Of a stretch of 64,000 nucleotides of DNA, positions 18,024-27,376 are shown one piece after another. Below the pieces are notes generated by a model. It was not told where the DNA came from. It ran no database searches and saw only the letters and a list, made by a program, of their open reading frames with translations. This stretch comes from Acidimicrobiaceae bacterium (GTDB taxonomy: Bacteria > Actinomycetota > Acidimicrobiia > Acidimicrobiales > RAAP-2): assembly GCA_003133325.1 (NCBI GenBank), contig PKXA01000128.1:46769-110768 (forward strand), given 5' to 3'. The number at the start of each line of letters is the position of its first letter. Position 1 is the stretch's first letter. Both the position numbers and the translations under genes were made by a program.

Positions 18024-19127
18024 TCAGCGGGCGGACATGGTGATGAAGTCACGGGCCCACGACGGCTCGAAGAATCTGGATGGCCCCCCTGACATGGAGG
18101 CCAGCAGGTCGGTGCCGTTGGCCGGCGCCGCCGCTCCTGTCGGGGTGGGAGGGGTATAGAAGGTGAAGGTGTCCCAGGCCGGGTTGATGTCGAGCTCCAT
18201 TCCCCGCACGGCCCCGGCTGCCACCAACAGCCCTGCCAACTGGGTGATATCGAGAGAGGGTCCCGACACGTAGACGATCGCGCCGCCGGCGGTGACCCCG
18301 ACCCCGGACCGGTAGGTGCGGGGGATGTTGCCGATGGTCGATCCCCAGGCAGACGCGTCGCCAGGGGACAGCCCGGGTACCGGAGCGCCGTGGTCGACCA
18401 GGAAAGTGAGGTTCTGGCGTACAGCCACCACGGCGGCGGACATCGAGACATCCCGATTCCATTGCCCCACGGTGACCGTGCCGTCCTGGGTGATGACCAG
18501 AGAGGCCGCCCCGCTGACCAGGGGGGCGAAGTACCGACTCTCCGCGTAGTAGCCGCCGTGCGAGTCGGCCAGCTTGAACCCACCATTGAACGCGCACACC
18601 AGGGTGAGTGCCGCGTCGGGTTGAATGGGGGCCGTGTAGGTCCAGGGGCCCTGTCCGGGGCTGATGCTGCCCGAGTAGAGGTTGCCGCGCAGATGATGAG
18701 CGTCCATCCAGGCGATTCCGGCCGGGGTGCCCGAACCAGCAGCCCTCAGGGTGGTGATGTAGAGCACCGGGGCACCCCCGACGCTCCGCCCGGCCGCGGT
18801 CCACTGTCCCTCTCCGGCCAGGGCAGGGGTTACCAGCGGAACCAGAGCGGCCGGCGGTGGCGAGCCGGGCTCGGGCGGCGGCGGAACGGTGGTCGTCGTG
18901 GTCGTGGTGGCCGGGTGACCGGCGGCGGTGGTGGTGGCCGGGTGACCGGCGGCGGTGGTGGAGCTCGAAGGGCTCGTGGGGATGGTGACGTGCGGTGCGC
19001 CGACGCCGTGCCCGCAGCCGACCAGGCACACCATCGAGATGGCGAACAATCCACCCATTGTCCGCCGCCGATGTATCACGTGAATCCATTCTCGCTTGTG
19101 AACGGCGACCATTGTGCCAGCATCCAT
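18024..19127 (-). CDS. lipoprotein with phosphodiester glycosidase (NAGPA/DUF2233-like) domain
   Basis: An N-terminal hydrophobic stretch ends in a lipobox, CLVGCG, so the mature protein is probably lipid-anchored outside the membrane. A Thr/Pro-rich linker follows with a duplicated TTAAGHPA segment. The last 250 residues carry AFNGGFKLADSHGGYY, SMSAAVVAVRQNLTFLVD and GMELDINPAWD, the pattern of the DUF2233/NAGPA fold. The family hydrolyses phosphodiester-linked sugars in known cases; a cell-wall substrate is inference. The true start may be at an internal Met nearer the lipobox. Confidence 0.75.
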   Translation of the reverse strand: MDAGTMVAVHKREWIHVIHRRRTMGGLFAISMVCLVGCGHGVGAPHVTIPTSPSSSTTAAGHPATTTAAGHPATTTTTTTVPPPPEPGSPPPAALVPLVTPALAGEGQWTAAGRSVGGAPVLYITTLRAAGSGTPAGIAWMDAHHLRGNLYSGSISPGQGPWTYTAPIQPDAALTLVCAFNGGFKLADSHGGYYAESRYFAPLVSGAASLVITQDGTVTVGQWNRDVSMSAAVVAVRQNLTFLVDHGAPVPGLSPGDASAWGSTIGNIPRTYRSGVGVTAGGAIVYVSGPSLDITQLAGLLVAAGAVRGMELDINPAWDTFTFYTPPTPTGAAAPANGTDLLASMSGGPSRFFEPSWARDFITMSAR

Positions 19128-19201
19128 CGCTGTTGCCGTGGCGGGAGACGCGATGGCATGCCTTCATGGCATAGCGCCGACCACCGGAGGTAGGGACTCG
19201 A

Positions 19202-19317
19202 ACGTGCGACTCGTTCGTGACCATCACCGACGACGGGGGGTGATTCTCGCCAAAAACAGTGATCGGGATCCCAACGAGGCCCAGCCGGCGGAGTGGATCC
19301 CTGCCGCCGACCACCGA
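19202..19317 (+). pseudogene. remnant of secernin-like (peptidase C69) gene
   Basis: A GGAGG site (19186-19190) precedes ACG TGC GAC TCG, read as xCDSFVTITDDGG, the N terminus of Ntn-type C69 dipeptidases whose Cys 2 becomes the nucleophile. The frame stops at 19241; one base less in the six-G run would continue with GVILAKNSDRDPNEAQPAEW, the next conserved block. So the start codon has changed (ACG), a frameshift is present, and the rest of the gene (about 400 residues) is missing where glycerate kinase begins on the other strand. Confidence 0.7.
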
Positions 19318-19359
19318 GCAAGCCCAGCTGATGATCTCCAGCCAAAAGGATGCGCCCGC

Positions 19360-20436
19360 TCAGGTGATGCCGAACCAGTCGAGTGACTCCGCTGCCGCCA
19401 TCTCCACACAGGCCAAGGTGTCGTGGAGGGCGCGGTCCTGTCCGAACCGGTCACTCAGCGACACCATCCGGGCCCCGTAGGCGCGGGCAGCCTCATCGGC
19501 CTCGGTCGTCGCCCGTCCCACGATCACCAGCGAGGGGATCCCGAGTGCCGAGGCGTCGCCGAGGACACCCCCGACCACCTTGCCGTCAAACGAGGTGGCG
19601 TCGAGCGCGCCTTCTCCGGTGACCACCAACTGGGCGTGCTCGAGGGAGCGCCCAAGGCCCACCAGGTCCGCCACCAGTCGGTATCCCAGACGAAGGCTTC
19701 CTCCCAGGGCTGCCAGTGCCCCGCCGAGACCCCCGGCGGCACCCGCACCGGGAATGTCGCGGACGTCGGTGCCGAAGCGCTGCTGGTACTGGTCGGCCAG
19801 CCGACCGAGCCGGTCGGTGAGCTCGGCCACCTGTTGACGGGAGGCTCCTTTTTGGGGAGCGAAGAGCCGGGCGGCGTCGAGAAAGCCCACGCTGACATCG
19901 CAGGCGGCGACCAGCTCCACCCGGCCGAGGCCACCGGATTCCTCGATGCAGGTCAGCGCCCCCAACCCGCCGTCGGTGGTGGCCGAGCCCCCCAGTCCGA
20001 CGATGATGGTCGGACAAGACCCGGCCCCGGATGCCACCTCCCCCGAAGCGGGCAGTCGCCCGGAGTCGGTGAGGGACCGGGCCGCCGCCACCAGAAGTTG
20101 GCCGGTGCCCCGGGTGGTCGCCTCCATCGGCCGGTTGGCGTCGGGACCACCGGCCAGGGTGAGGCCCGATGCCCGGGCCATCTCGATGACCGCCCGATCC
20201 CCACCCCGAAGCCACGGGGCCACAACCGGCTGCCCCAATGGGCCGGTGACCTCGGTCGTCTCGACCCGGTCGCCCGGCCGGCGGCAGACATCGAGCAACC
20301 CTTCCCCCCCATCGGAGAGTGGGGACCGGATGGCTGACCAGCCCGACCGGGTGGCGCCCCGGGCCATGGCAGCGGCTACCTGGCCGGCGGTGGCGGTGCC
20401 CCGGAACTTGTCAGGAGCAGCGACGAGGACCGGCAC
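19360..20436 (-). CDS. glycerate 2-kinase (GlxK/GckA-type, glycerate kinase family 1)
   Basis: 358 residues matching the bacterial glycerate kinase family across its length: VLVAAPDKFRGTATAGQVA, SDGGEGLLD, VIEMARASGL, GTGQLLVAA, IIVGLGGSATTDGGLG, and VTGEGALDATSFDGKV. It phosphorylates glycerate with ATP, feeding it into glycolysis or the glyoxylate route. It is monocistronic, and its promoter faces away from the next plus-strand gene with a 115-bp gap. Confidence 0.92.
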   Translation of the reverse strand: MPVLVAAPDKFRGTATAGQVAAAMARGATRSGWSAIRSPLSDGGEGLLDVCRRPGDRVETTEVTGPLGQPVVAPWLRGGDRAVIEMARASGLTLAGGPDANRPMEATTRGTGQLLVAAARSLTDSGRLPASGEVASGAGSCPTIIVGLGGSATTDGGLGALTCIEESGGLGRVELVAACDVSVGFLDAARLFAPQKGASRQQVAELTDRLGRLADQYQQRFGTDVRDIPGAGAAGGLGGALAALGGSLRLGYRLVADLVGLGRSLEHAQLVVTGEGALDATSFDGKVVGGVLGDASALGIPSLVIVGRATTEADEAARAYGARMVSLSDRFGQDRALHDTLACVEMAAAESLDWFGIT

Positions 20437-20551
20437 GCTACGACCCTAGCGACCCGGTCCCGCACCAGGCCGGGACGATCCTTGCGTCGAGGCGGGTAGG
20501 TTGGCCACCGCGAGGCATGGGGATGCTTCGCACCTGACAACGGGGAGGAAC

Positions 20552-22480
20552 ATGACTGCCGTCCTTCATGGCAAGGCAACGCCGGCGGCTGACAGCTCGG
20601 GGGACGTCGGGCGGTCGACCATGGCCGAGCGGTTGCACATCAACAAGCGGACCATTCAGATCGCCCTCGGGCTCATGTGGATCATCGACGCCGGATTGCA
20701 GTTTCAACCCCGGATGTTCGGCACCGACTTCGTGTCGATGGTGATCGCCCCCAATGCCGCCGGGCAGCCTTACCCCATCGCCTGGTCGATCACCCACATG
20801 GCCCGCTTCCTCTCCCGGGACGTGGCCCTGTGGAACACGATCTTCGCACTCACCCAGTTGGCCATCGGGATCGCGCTCCTGAGGCGGCGCACGGTGAAGA
20901 TCGCCCTGGCGGCATCCTTCGCCTGGGTGGTCGGGGTGTGGTCGTTCGGAGAGGGATTCGGCGGCATCCTCACCGGGCATGCCAACGCCCTGATGGGAGC
21001 GCCGGGAGCTGTCCTCCTCTACGCGGTGATCGGCATCCTGGTGTGGCCGAAGGCAGAGGGAGAGGCCGCGGACCGGCCGGACCGGGAACCGCGTACGGGT
21101 CTGGCCTCATCGGCCGCCGGCCACGGTCCCCTGGGCGCATGGGGAGGTCTCTGGATATGGGCTGCCATCTGGGCCTTCTTCGCCGTGCTCCAGTTTCTGC
21201 CCCAGAACCGTTCGTCGGGATGGCTGTCCGACTCCCTGACCGGCATGGCCGGCGGGGAGCCGGGTTGGTACGGGCACCTGTTGAACTCGCTCGGTCATGC
21301 CTTCACCGGAGCCGGCACACCGGCGGCGGTGCTGTTGGCGACCCTGTTCCTGATGATCGGCCTGGGGCCGTTCGTCACCCGGCGTCCGGATGTCTTCATC
21401 GGGATCGGCATGGGAGTGGCCGCCCTGTTCTGGTTCACCGGCCAAGCCATGGGCGGGATCATGACCGGGATGTCCACGGACCCCAATGCCGGCCCGCTAC
21501 TGATCCTGTTGGGGGCGGCCTTCCTGCCCCTGGCGCTCGACCCGGTTTCGGCTCCGGTGCCCGCTGTCGTGGCCTTCGGCCGTCACCAGATCTTGGCCAC
21601 CCTCGGCATCGTGGGGCTGGCTATCGTTCCCGCCGCGGTGGCGGTGATCCCCGGCGCACCGGCGGTCGCCGCCTCGACGGCAGCCAATATGCAACACATG
21701 ACCATGTCGGGATCGGGTTCCGGTGCGAGCTCCTCGACCAGCCCACCCAGCGCCACCGGTTCGACGGCCAAGGGTGGAACTGCCAACTCGATGAACATGG
21801 CGGGAATGGCCGGCCTGGGGGTCACCAATCCCAACTGGAAGTACAGCGGCCCCCCGCTGTCGGCCCGCGAGACGGCTCTCCTCACCTCTGTGGGTGGCGT
21901 CACCGACACCGGGCACGCCATGCAGACCCCGAACTGCAGCGCGGCGCCGACCGCCGACCAGGTACTGGGGGCCGTGCAGTACGTGCAGGCCACCTCGGCG
22001 GCGGTGGCCAAGTACAAGAACCTGAGTGCGGCAACCGCGGCCGGGTACATTCCCATCACCAGCAGCACCTATCCGATCGTGCACTATCTGAACCTCTCGT
22101 ACATGAACAATCAGGACATCCTCGATCCCAACCACGTCGACTCGTTGGTCTACGCCTTCACACCTGACGGACCGGTGCTGGTGGCGGCCATGTACCTCCT
22201 GCCCAACTTCGAGAACGGACCCATGCCCTATGGATGCCTGGTCCAGTGGCACGCGCACACCAATCTGTGCACCTCGTCCACTACCCACCAGATTGTGGGA
22301 TTCACCCCATGTGCTCCGGGCACCTTCCACGATGGGAGGACCCCGTTCATGACCCACGTCTGGCAGGTCCCGGTGGCCGGTGGCCCGTTGGCCATCGATC
22401 CCTCCGATCTGCAGGTGGTGCAGGCGGCGATGATGGCCCAACAGGACGGTCAGGCCCCGTCGTCACCCGGCACCCTGTGA
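20552..22480 (+). CDS. fusion of multi-pass membrane domain with secreted His-rich domain, unknown function
   Basis: 642 residues from ATG 20552 (site GGGGAGGAAC just before). Residues 1-370 hold about nine hydrophobic helices beginning IALGLMWIIDAGLQFQPRMF. A Ser/Gly/Met-rich linker follows (MQHMTMSGSGS, MNMAGMAGL). The last 220 residues form a soluble domain with conserved-looking HYLNLSYMNN, DSLVYAF, LLPNFENGPMPYGCLVQWHAHTNLC (cited by its ends) and MTHVWQVP. The His/Met richness suggests copper or another metal outside the cell, but that is speculation. I know related C-terminal domains only as hypothetical proteins. Confidence 0.75.
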   Translation: MTAVLHGKATPAADSSGDVGRSTMAERLHINKRTIQIALGLMWIIDAGLQFQPRMFGTDFVSMVIAPNAAGQPYPIAWSITHMARFLSRDVALWNTIFALTQLAIGIALLRRRTVKIALAASFAWVVGVWSFGEGFGGILTGHANALMGAPGAVLLYAVIGILVWPKAEGEAADRPDREPRTGLASSAAGHGPLGAWGGLWIWAAIWAFFAVLQFLPQNRSSGWLSDSLTGMAGGEPGWYGHLLNSLGHAFTGAGTPAAVLLATLFLMIGLGPFVTRRPDVFIGIGMGVAALFWFTGQAMGGIMTGMSTDPNAGPLLILLGAAFLPLALDPVSAPVPAVVAFGRHQILATLGIVGLAIVPAAVAVIPGAPAVAASTAANMQHMTMSGSGSGASSSTSPPSATGSTAKGGTANSMNMAGMAGLGVTNPNWKYSGPPLSARETALLTSVGGVTDTGHAMQTPNCSAAPTADQVLGAVQYVQATSAAVAKYKNLSAATAAGYIPITSSTYPIVHYLNLSYMNNQDILDPNHVDSLVYAFTPDGPVLVAAMYLLPNFENGPMPYGCLVQWHAHTNLCTSSTTHQIVGFTPCAPGTFHDGRTPFMTHVWQVPVAGGPLAIDPSDLQVVQAAMMAQQDGQAPSSPGTL

Positions 22481-22514
22481 CCGCGCCGGCGGTGACACCC
22501 AGCGCGACGATGGG

Positions 22515-22898
22515 CTACCGGGGCACCACGGTGATCGGACAGCGGACACCGGGCGCCCGGCTCAGTCGCGCATCAGCGGTGACGAGATTGCAGTCCAGTA
22601 GTTCTGCCAGCGCGACGTACGAGGCGTCGTAGGCCGACAGGTTGTCCCGCAGTTCCCACACCCGATCCGCCAGTGAGAACACCGGGTACCGCGTCATCCC
22701 GAGCCGTCGCAGCGTGTCCAAGGCGGCCCAGCCGGCGTCGGGACCCAGTTGTTGAGCCGCGACCCTCCGACGTAGTCCGTTGGCGACTTCGGAGTCGATG
22801 AGGTGGGGGGCATGCAGTTGCTCGCTGGCGAGGGCGCGCCGCGCCGGGCCGGCGTTGAGAAGCGCTGACAGCGCCGCCGAAGCGTCGACCACGATCAC
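22515..22898 (-). CDS. vapC: VapC-type PIN-domain toxin
   Basis: 127 residues with the PIN acidic residues in place: VVDASAAL (first Asp), [13 protein letters not shown] (Glu), [12 protein letters not shown] (Asp) and LVTADARL (Asp). VapC enzymes are Mg2+-dependent RNases that cleave tRNA or rRNA. Its start overlaps the antitoxin stop by 4 nt, as in standard vapBC pairs. Confidence 0.9.
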   Translation of the reverse strand: MIVVDASAALSALLNAGPARRALASEQLHAPHLIDSEVANGLRRRVAAQQLGPDAGWAALDTLRRLGMTRYPVFSLADRVWELRDNLSAYDASYVALAELLDCNLVTADARLSRAPGVRCPITVVPR

Positions 22899-23116
22899 CT
22901 CTCAGCTCGTCCGGCCTCCACGTCATTGAGGATCGTCGCGGTGTCCACCCCCAGATCAGGGAGGGCACCGAGCAGCGCGGGGTTATCCGCTCTGCGCGAC
23001 ACGTCGGCGAGTTCCCTCACTGCTACCGCACCTACCGAAGTCGCGTCACGAGCGGCGAGCCGCTCCAAGCGCTCGACGACGTCGTCCGGAACGTTGCGCA
23101 GGTAGAGGGTTCTCAT
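22895..23116 (-). CDS. vapB: VapB-type antitoxin
   Basis: 73 residues from ATG 23116: [22 protein letters not shown] is a ribbon-helix-helix/FitA-like DNA-binding start, followed by a C-terminal toxin-binding tail. It should neutralise the VapC and repress the operon. The frame extends six codons further up; the ATG at 23116 fits the family better. Confidence 0.85.
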   Translation of the reverse strand: MRTLYLRNVPDDVVERLERLAARDATSVGAVAVRELADVSRRADNPALLGALPDLGVDTATILNDVEAGRAER

Positions 23117-23139
23117 GTCGCATAATGCTAGCAATTAGC

Positions 23140-23155
23140 TTGCATATCTGCAAGT
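23140..23155. promoter_or_regulatory. inverted repeat upstream of vapB, likely operator
   Basis: CTTGCA-TATC-TGCAAG, a perfect 6-bp inverted repeat 24 bp upstream of the vapB start, next to a second small repeat GCTAGCAATTAGC. Autoregulation by the VapBC complex at such palindromes is usual. Confidence 0.5.
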
Positions 23156-23349
23156 AGCAAACCCATGTCGGGACCCCTCAAAGGCACGGCCTTCGAGGCG
23201 GTGACGTAGTAGCGACGGCCGCCCTTCTGAAGGGACCGATCCCCGCGCGCAGCGCGGCGGATGGACAGCGCGGCGGATCGGTTGCAGGACGGGCCGACCC
23301 CGGTCATGCCCGACGGCAGAGTCCCTCATGGGGATCGACCACCTCGTTC

Positions 23350-26300
23350 CTAAAGGGTGGCGCCGACCCCGGATCGCCGGATAGCTGATTCCTTGGTGCC
23401 CAGGTAGGACTCCACCACCCGCGGGTGGTCGAGCACCTCGGCCGGGGTCCCCTCGGTGATGACCTCGCCGAGCTCGAGGGCGATCATCCGGTCACAGATG
23501 GCGGTCAACAGGGGCATGTCGTGCTCGACCACCAGGATCGAGCATCCCGAGTGGAGCTGCACCCGTTGCAGCAACGGGCCCATCGCCTCGGTCTCGCGCT
23601 GAGCCACCCCGCCGGAGGGCTCATCGAGCATGAGGACGGCAGGGTCCTGGGCCAACACGCAGGCCAACTCCACGATGCGGCGGGTGCCGGTCGAGAGCTC
23701 GCCCACCAACTTCTCAGCGAAGGCGCCCAGCCCCATCAGGGTGACCAGTTCGTCGACCTTGCCGCTCACGTCGAACTCGGAGTCGAGTGAGGCCGGCAGG
23801 CGGAGGCCGGCGGCGATGAGGTCACGGGAGTCGAGGTGCCGCTCGAATGCCACCGCGATGGTCTCCTCGACGGTGAGGGAGGGGAAGAGCCGGGCCTCTT
23901 GGAAGGTGCGTCCAAGGCCGGCGGTGGCCCGCATGTGGGCGGGCCAGGTGCCGATGCTGGCCCCTCCGAGAAGGATCTGCCCTCCGTCGAGGGGAAGGAA
24001 GCCCGATATCAGGTCGAACAGGGTGGTCTTGCCCGCCCCGTTGTGACCGATGAGCCCGAGGATCTCGCCCTCCCGCAGCTCGATGTCGACATCGTTGACC
24101 GCGGTGATCCCACCGAAGCGCTTGATCACCCCACGGCACTCGAGCACCACCGGCGCTTGTGCATCGGGAGCCACCCGGGCATGGCTGTTGCCTCCGAGCG
24201 CCGCCGACGGGTCGGCGGCCAGACTGGCGGTCACCAAGGCCGCTCCGTGATCGGCGCCGATGGCGCCGGCATCGGATTGACCGGCGGTCACTGCGCTGGC
24301 GCCGGCGATGAAGACAGAGCGCAGGATGTCGGGCCGTTCCAAGAGCTCGGCGGTCGGGCCGCTGAAACGGACCTCGCCCTTCTCGAGGAAGACGGCTCGT
24401 TGGGCCAACTCCAGCGCCACGTTCACCGATTGCTCGACCACCACGATGGTGGTGCCGTTCTGGTGCAGCATGGCCACCACGTCCATCAGCTGGGCGACGA
24501 TGGTGGGGGCCAACCCGAGCGACAGCTCGTCGATCATCAGAACCTTGGGGGTCACCATCAGTGCCATGGCCAACGACAGCATCTGCTGCTCGCCGCCGGA
24601 AAGGTTCCCGGCCTGCTGGCTGTGACGACTGTCGAGAATGGGGAACAGGGCGAGGACCCGGTTGCGGGCCTCGGTGGCCGCCCCCCGGTCCTTGCGCACC
24701 AGCCAGGCGCCGAGGCGGAGATTCTCATCCACCGTCAGGGTGGGGAACACCCCACGCCCGCCGGGCATGAGCGAAAGGCCGAGGTGGGCAGTGGCATCAG
24801 GGGCATTGTTGGTGATCATCTTCCCGTCGAACTCCACCGAGCCCCCACCGACCTTGGCCAGGCCGGTGATGCCTTTCAACAGGGTCGACTTGCCGGCTCC
24901 GTTGGTTCCGAGCAGAGCCACGATTTCGCCCTCGGCCACATCGAGATCGATGCCGAACAGGATCTGGACGGGCCCGTAGGACACTTCTACCGCGCGGCAA
25001 CGGAGGGCGAGGGGACGCTCGGGCCCGAACTCCGGCCCCACGGCATTCTCCAACTGGGCGGTAGGTTCGCCGCTGAACTCGGGAATGGACATCGGGGCAG
25101 CCGAGCCATCGGTCCCGGTGGTGGCCGGCCCATGGGCATGGATGCCTACGCTGTGGGCGCCGAAATCGCCGGGGACATCGGGTGGCAGCGCGGTGCCCGA
25201 TCCGTTTCCGTCGGCCACCTGGGCGTCACCGGCGAGGGCGGTGGCCAGCAGTGAGTCCTCTTTTGGTGGGTGGGCATCGTGGGATGCATCGCCGGTGTCG
25301 TCCCGGCGATCGGCCACCAGGCTCGGCACCACCAGGCCTCTCCGTTCTGCCACCACCCGGAGAAGGCGATCGCGCACGTACTGGATGCCGGCGCCGAGGC
25401 CTCCGGGGAGAATCAGCAGAATGATCAACAGGCCGGTACCGGTGATCAGCAGTTGGTACTGCGGGAACGCGTCGCTTCCGACTTCGATCAGAGCCACTCC
25501 GAGCAACGCGCCGCTGATCGACTCGAGACCACCGATGACGGCCATGGAGAAGACGATCAGGCTCAGTGAGGAGTCGAAGGTGTGGAAACCCACCGAGCGC
25601 AACGAGGTGGCGTAGAGGGCACCGGCAATCCCGGCAATGGCGCCGGCCAACACGAAACCGACCAACTTGACCCGGACGGAGGGGACCGCCATGGCCGAGG
25701 CGGCGTTCTGATTGTCGCGGTTGGCCAGCAACACCCGGCCGGCTCGAGCATTACGGAGGCCCTTCACGAACACCACGACCAACAACAAGATGGCCAGACA
25801 GAAGAAGTAGTAGGTCCGCCCATTGGCCAGGTCGAAGCGCTTCCAGAGGACCGGGCGTAGAAAGCCCTGGGGAATAGCTGTCGAGAAGTTGGACGGATTG
25901 AGGAAGAAGGAGTCGACGGCCACGGCCAGGGCCAAGGTGGTGGCAGCCAGGAACATGCCTCGGATGCGCAATGCCGGCAAACCCACCAGAATGGCCAGCA
26001 GGGCCCCACCCAACGCCGCGCAGGCGATCGACACGAAGAAGTCGAGGTTGGCTTTTTCGATCAGGTCGCCGGCGATCACCCCACCGATCCCGGCAAAGGC
26101 GAACTGGCCCAGGCTGATATTTCCCGACCAGCCCGACAACACCACCAGCGAGACCGCGGCGATGCCGAAGATGATGGCCACGGTGAACTCGAGGGTGGTG
26201 CCCGGACCGGCCACCAACGGAGTGACAATGAGGACGGCCCCGATGACGGCCCCGATGACGGCCCGACCGGCGATGACTTCGGGGAGCCGCTTCAGCACGT

Positions 26301-27354
26301 CGGGAATCGGCTTGAGCACTCCGGTCGACAGCCACGAATCGCCGGCGTCGTTGGCCCGTCCCGCCTTCTTGCGCTGCAACAACAGGGCCAAGAGGATGAC
26401 CACCAGGAAGACCACGTCGGTGACCGACTCTTGTCGGACGTTGAAACCGACCACCGAGTTCACGATGCCGAGTACCACCCCGGCCCCGAAGGCCACCGGC
26501 AGGTTCTCCATCCGGGCAATGACCGCGGCGGCCAGGGCCGGTAGCAACAAGGTGGGTCCGGCGGCGGCGGAGAGGGTGAGTCCCTGGGACGGCGCGTTGA
26601 CCATCACCGTCAATGCGGCTAGGCCCCCGGCGATGATCCACACCAGGGTGGAGAGGCGCTTGACCGGGATGCCCAGGAGGAGGGCCCGCTCGGAGTTGTC
26701 GGCCACCGATCGCACCGCCACCCCGGCATCGGTGCGCAGCAGAAACCAGCCGAGCCCGATGAGGACCAACGGGACCACGCAGGCGATGAGCAGGTCGTCA
26801 CCGTCGAACAACACCGGGTGGATGTTCACGTGGAATCGGGTGAGCGGAGTGGACAGGCCACCGACCAGGGGTGGTCCGTGCAGCCATCCGGGCACCAATA
26901 GTTGGATACCACCCAATACCTGGGCCAAGCCGATGGTGGCCACCAACACGATGAGCCGTGGGGCATTGAAGAAGCGGCGCATCACGAAGATGTCCACCGC
27001 CGCACCCAACAGGGCACCGAGCACCAAGCCGACGGCCAGGGCCACGAACCAGTTCCAGTGCTCGCCGAGATCGAGCATCACCCCCACGGTGCCGGCCAGG
27101 CCGCCCATGGCGCCATAGGCGAAGTTGATGATCCGGGTGGACCGGTAGGTCAGCACCAGGCCGAGGGCCAGCAATCCGTTGACTGCACCGAGCTCCGCCC
27201 CTTGGAGGAGGAGCCCGAGCGGTGCCGTGTGCGGGGCGATGGCCGGCACTACGAAGATGACGATCAGTGCGCCGAGCACGACCAGCAGGGTTGCGCGGAT
27301 ACGCGTGGAAAGGCCGGTCATGAAAGGAGGTATCTGAAGAGAGGGAGCGCGCAC
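23350..27354 (-). CDS. four-domain branched-chain amino acid-type ABC transporter: LivH-LivM-LivF-LivG in one chain
   Basis: 1334 residues read without interruption. Residues about 15-330 are a LivH-like permease (GLLALGLVLTYRSTRIINFAYG), about 370-690 a LivM-like permease (WSGNISLGQFAFAGIGG), a polar 100-residue linker follows, about 795-1030 is a LivF-like ATPase (Walker A GTNGAGKST, signature LSGGEQQ, Walker B VLMIDE), and about 1085-1320 a LivG-like ATPase (GHNGAGKTT, VLMLDEPSGG). The LivG signature is LSTGTRR rather than LSGGQ. Normally these are four genes. One chain would supply a whole translocator. The binding protein lies just upstream. Confidence 0.93.
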   Translation of the reverse strand: MRAPSLQIPPFMTGLSTRIRATLLVVLGALIVIFVVPAIAPHTAPLGLLLQGAELGAVNGLLALGLVLTYRSTRIINFAYGAMGGLAGTVGVMLDLGEHWNWFVALAVGLVLGALLGAAVDIFVMRRFFNAPRLIVLVATIGLAQVLGGIQLLVPGWLHGPPLVGGLSTPLTRFHVNIHPVLFDGDDLLIACVVPLVLIGLGWFLLRTDAGVAVRSVADNSERALLLGIPVKRLSTLVWIIAGGLAALTVMVNAPSQGLTLSAAAGPTLLLPALAAAVIARMENLPVAFGAGVVLGIVNSVVGFNVRQESVTDVVFLVVILLALLLQRKKAGRANDAGDSWLSTGVLKPIPDVLKRLPEVIAGRAVIGAVIGAVLIVTPLVAGPGTTLEFTVAIIFGIAAVSLVVLSGWSGNISLGQFAFAGIGGVIAGDLIEKANLDFFVSIACAALGGALLAILVGLPALRIRGMFLAATTLALAVAVDSFFLNPSNFSTAIPQGFLRPVLWKRFDLANGRTYYFFCLAILLLVVVFVKGLRNARAGRVLLANRDNQNAASAMAVPSVRVKLVGFVLAGAIAGIAGALYATSLRSVGFHTFDSSLSLIVFSMAVIGGLESISGALLGVALIEVGSDAFPQYQLLITGTGLLIILLILPGGLGAGIQYVRDRLLRVVAERRGLVVPSLVADRRDDTGDASHDAHPPKEDSLLATALAGDAQVADGNGSGTALPPDVPGDFGAHSVGIHAHGPATTGTDGSAAPMSIPEFSGEPTAQLENAVGPEFGPERPLALRCRAVEVSYGPVQILFGIDLDVAEGEIVALLGTNGAGKSTLLKGITGLAKVGGGSVEFDGKMITNNAPDATAHLGLSLMPGGRGVFPTLTVDENLRLGAWLVRKDRGAATEARNRVLALFPILDSRHSQQAGNLSGGEQQMLSLAMALMVTPKVLMIDELSLGLAPTIVAQLMDVVAMLHQNGTTIVVVEQSVNVALELAQRAVFLEKGEVRFSGPTAELLERPDILRSVFIAGASAVTAGQSDAGAIGADHGAALVTASLAADPSAALGGNSHARVAPDAQAPVVLECRGVIKRFGGITAVNDVDIELREGEILGLIGHNGAGKTTLFDLISGFLPLDGGQILLGGASIGTWPAHMRATAGLGRTFQEARLFPSLTVEETIAVAFERHLDSRDLIAAGLRLPASLDSEFDVSGKVDELVTLMGLGAFAEKLVGELSTGTRRIVELACVLAQDPAVLMLDEPSGGVAQRETEAMGPLLQRVQLHSGCSILVVEHDMPLLTAICDRMIALELGEVITEGTPAEVLDHPRVVESYLGTKESAIRRSGVGATL

Positions 27355-27376
27355 GGTATCCGACTACTGATTCCGA

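Noticed and set aside
23135..23329. 64-codon frame upstream of vapB
   Set aside because: It covers the likely operator, lacks a ribosome site and has no recognisable sequence.
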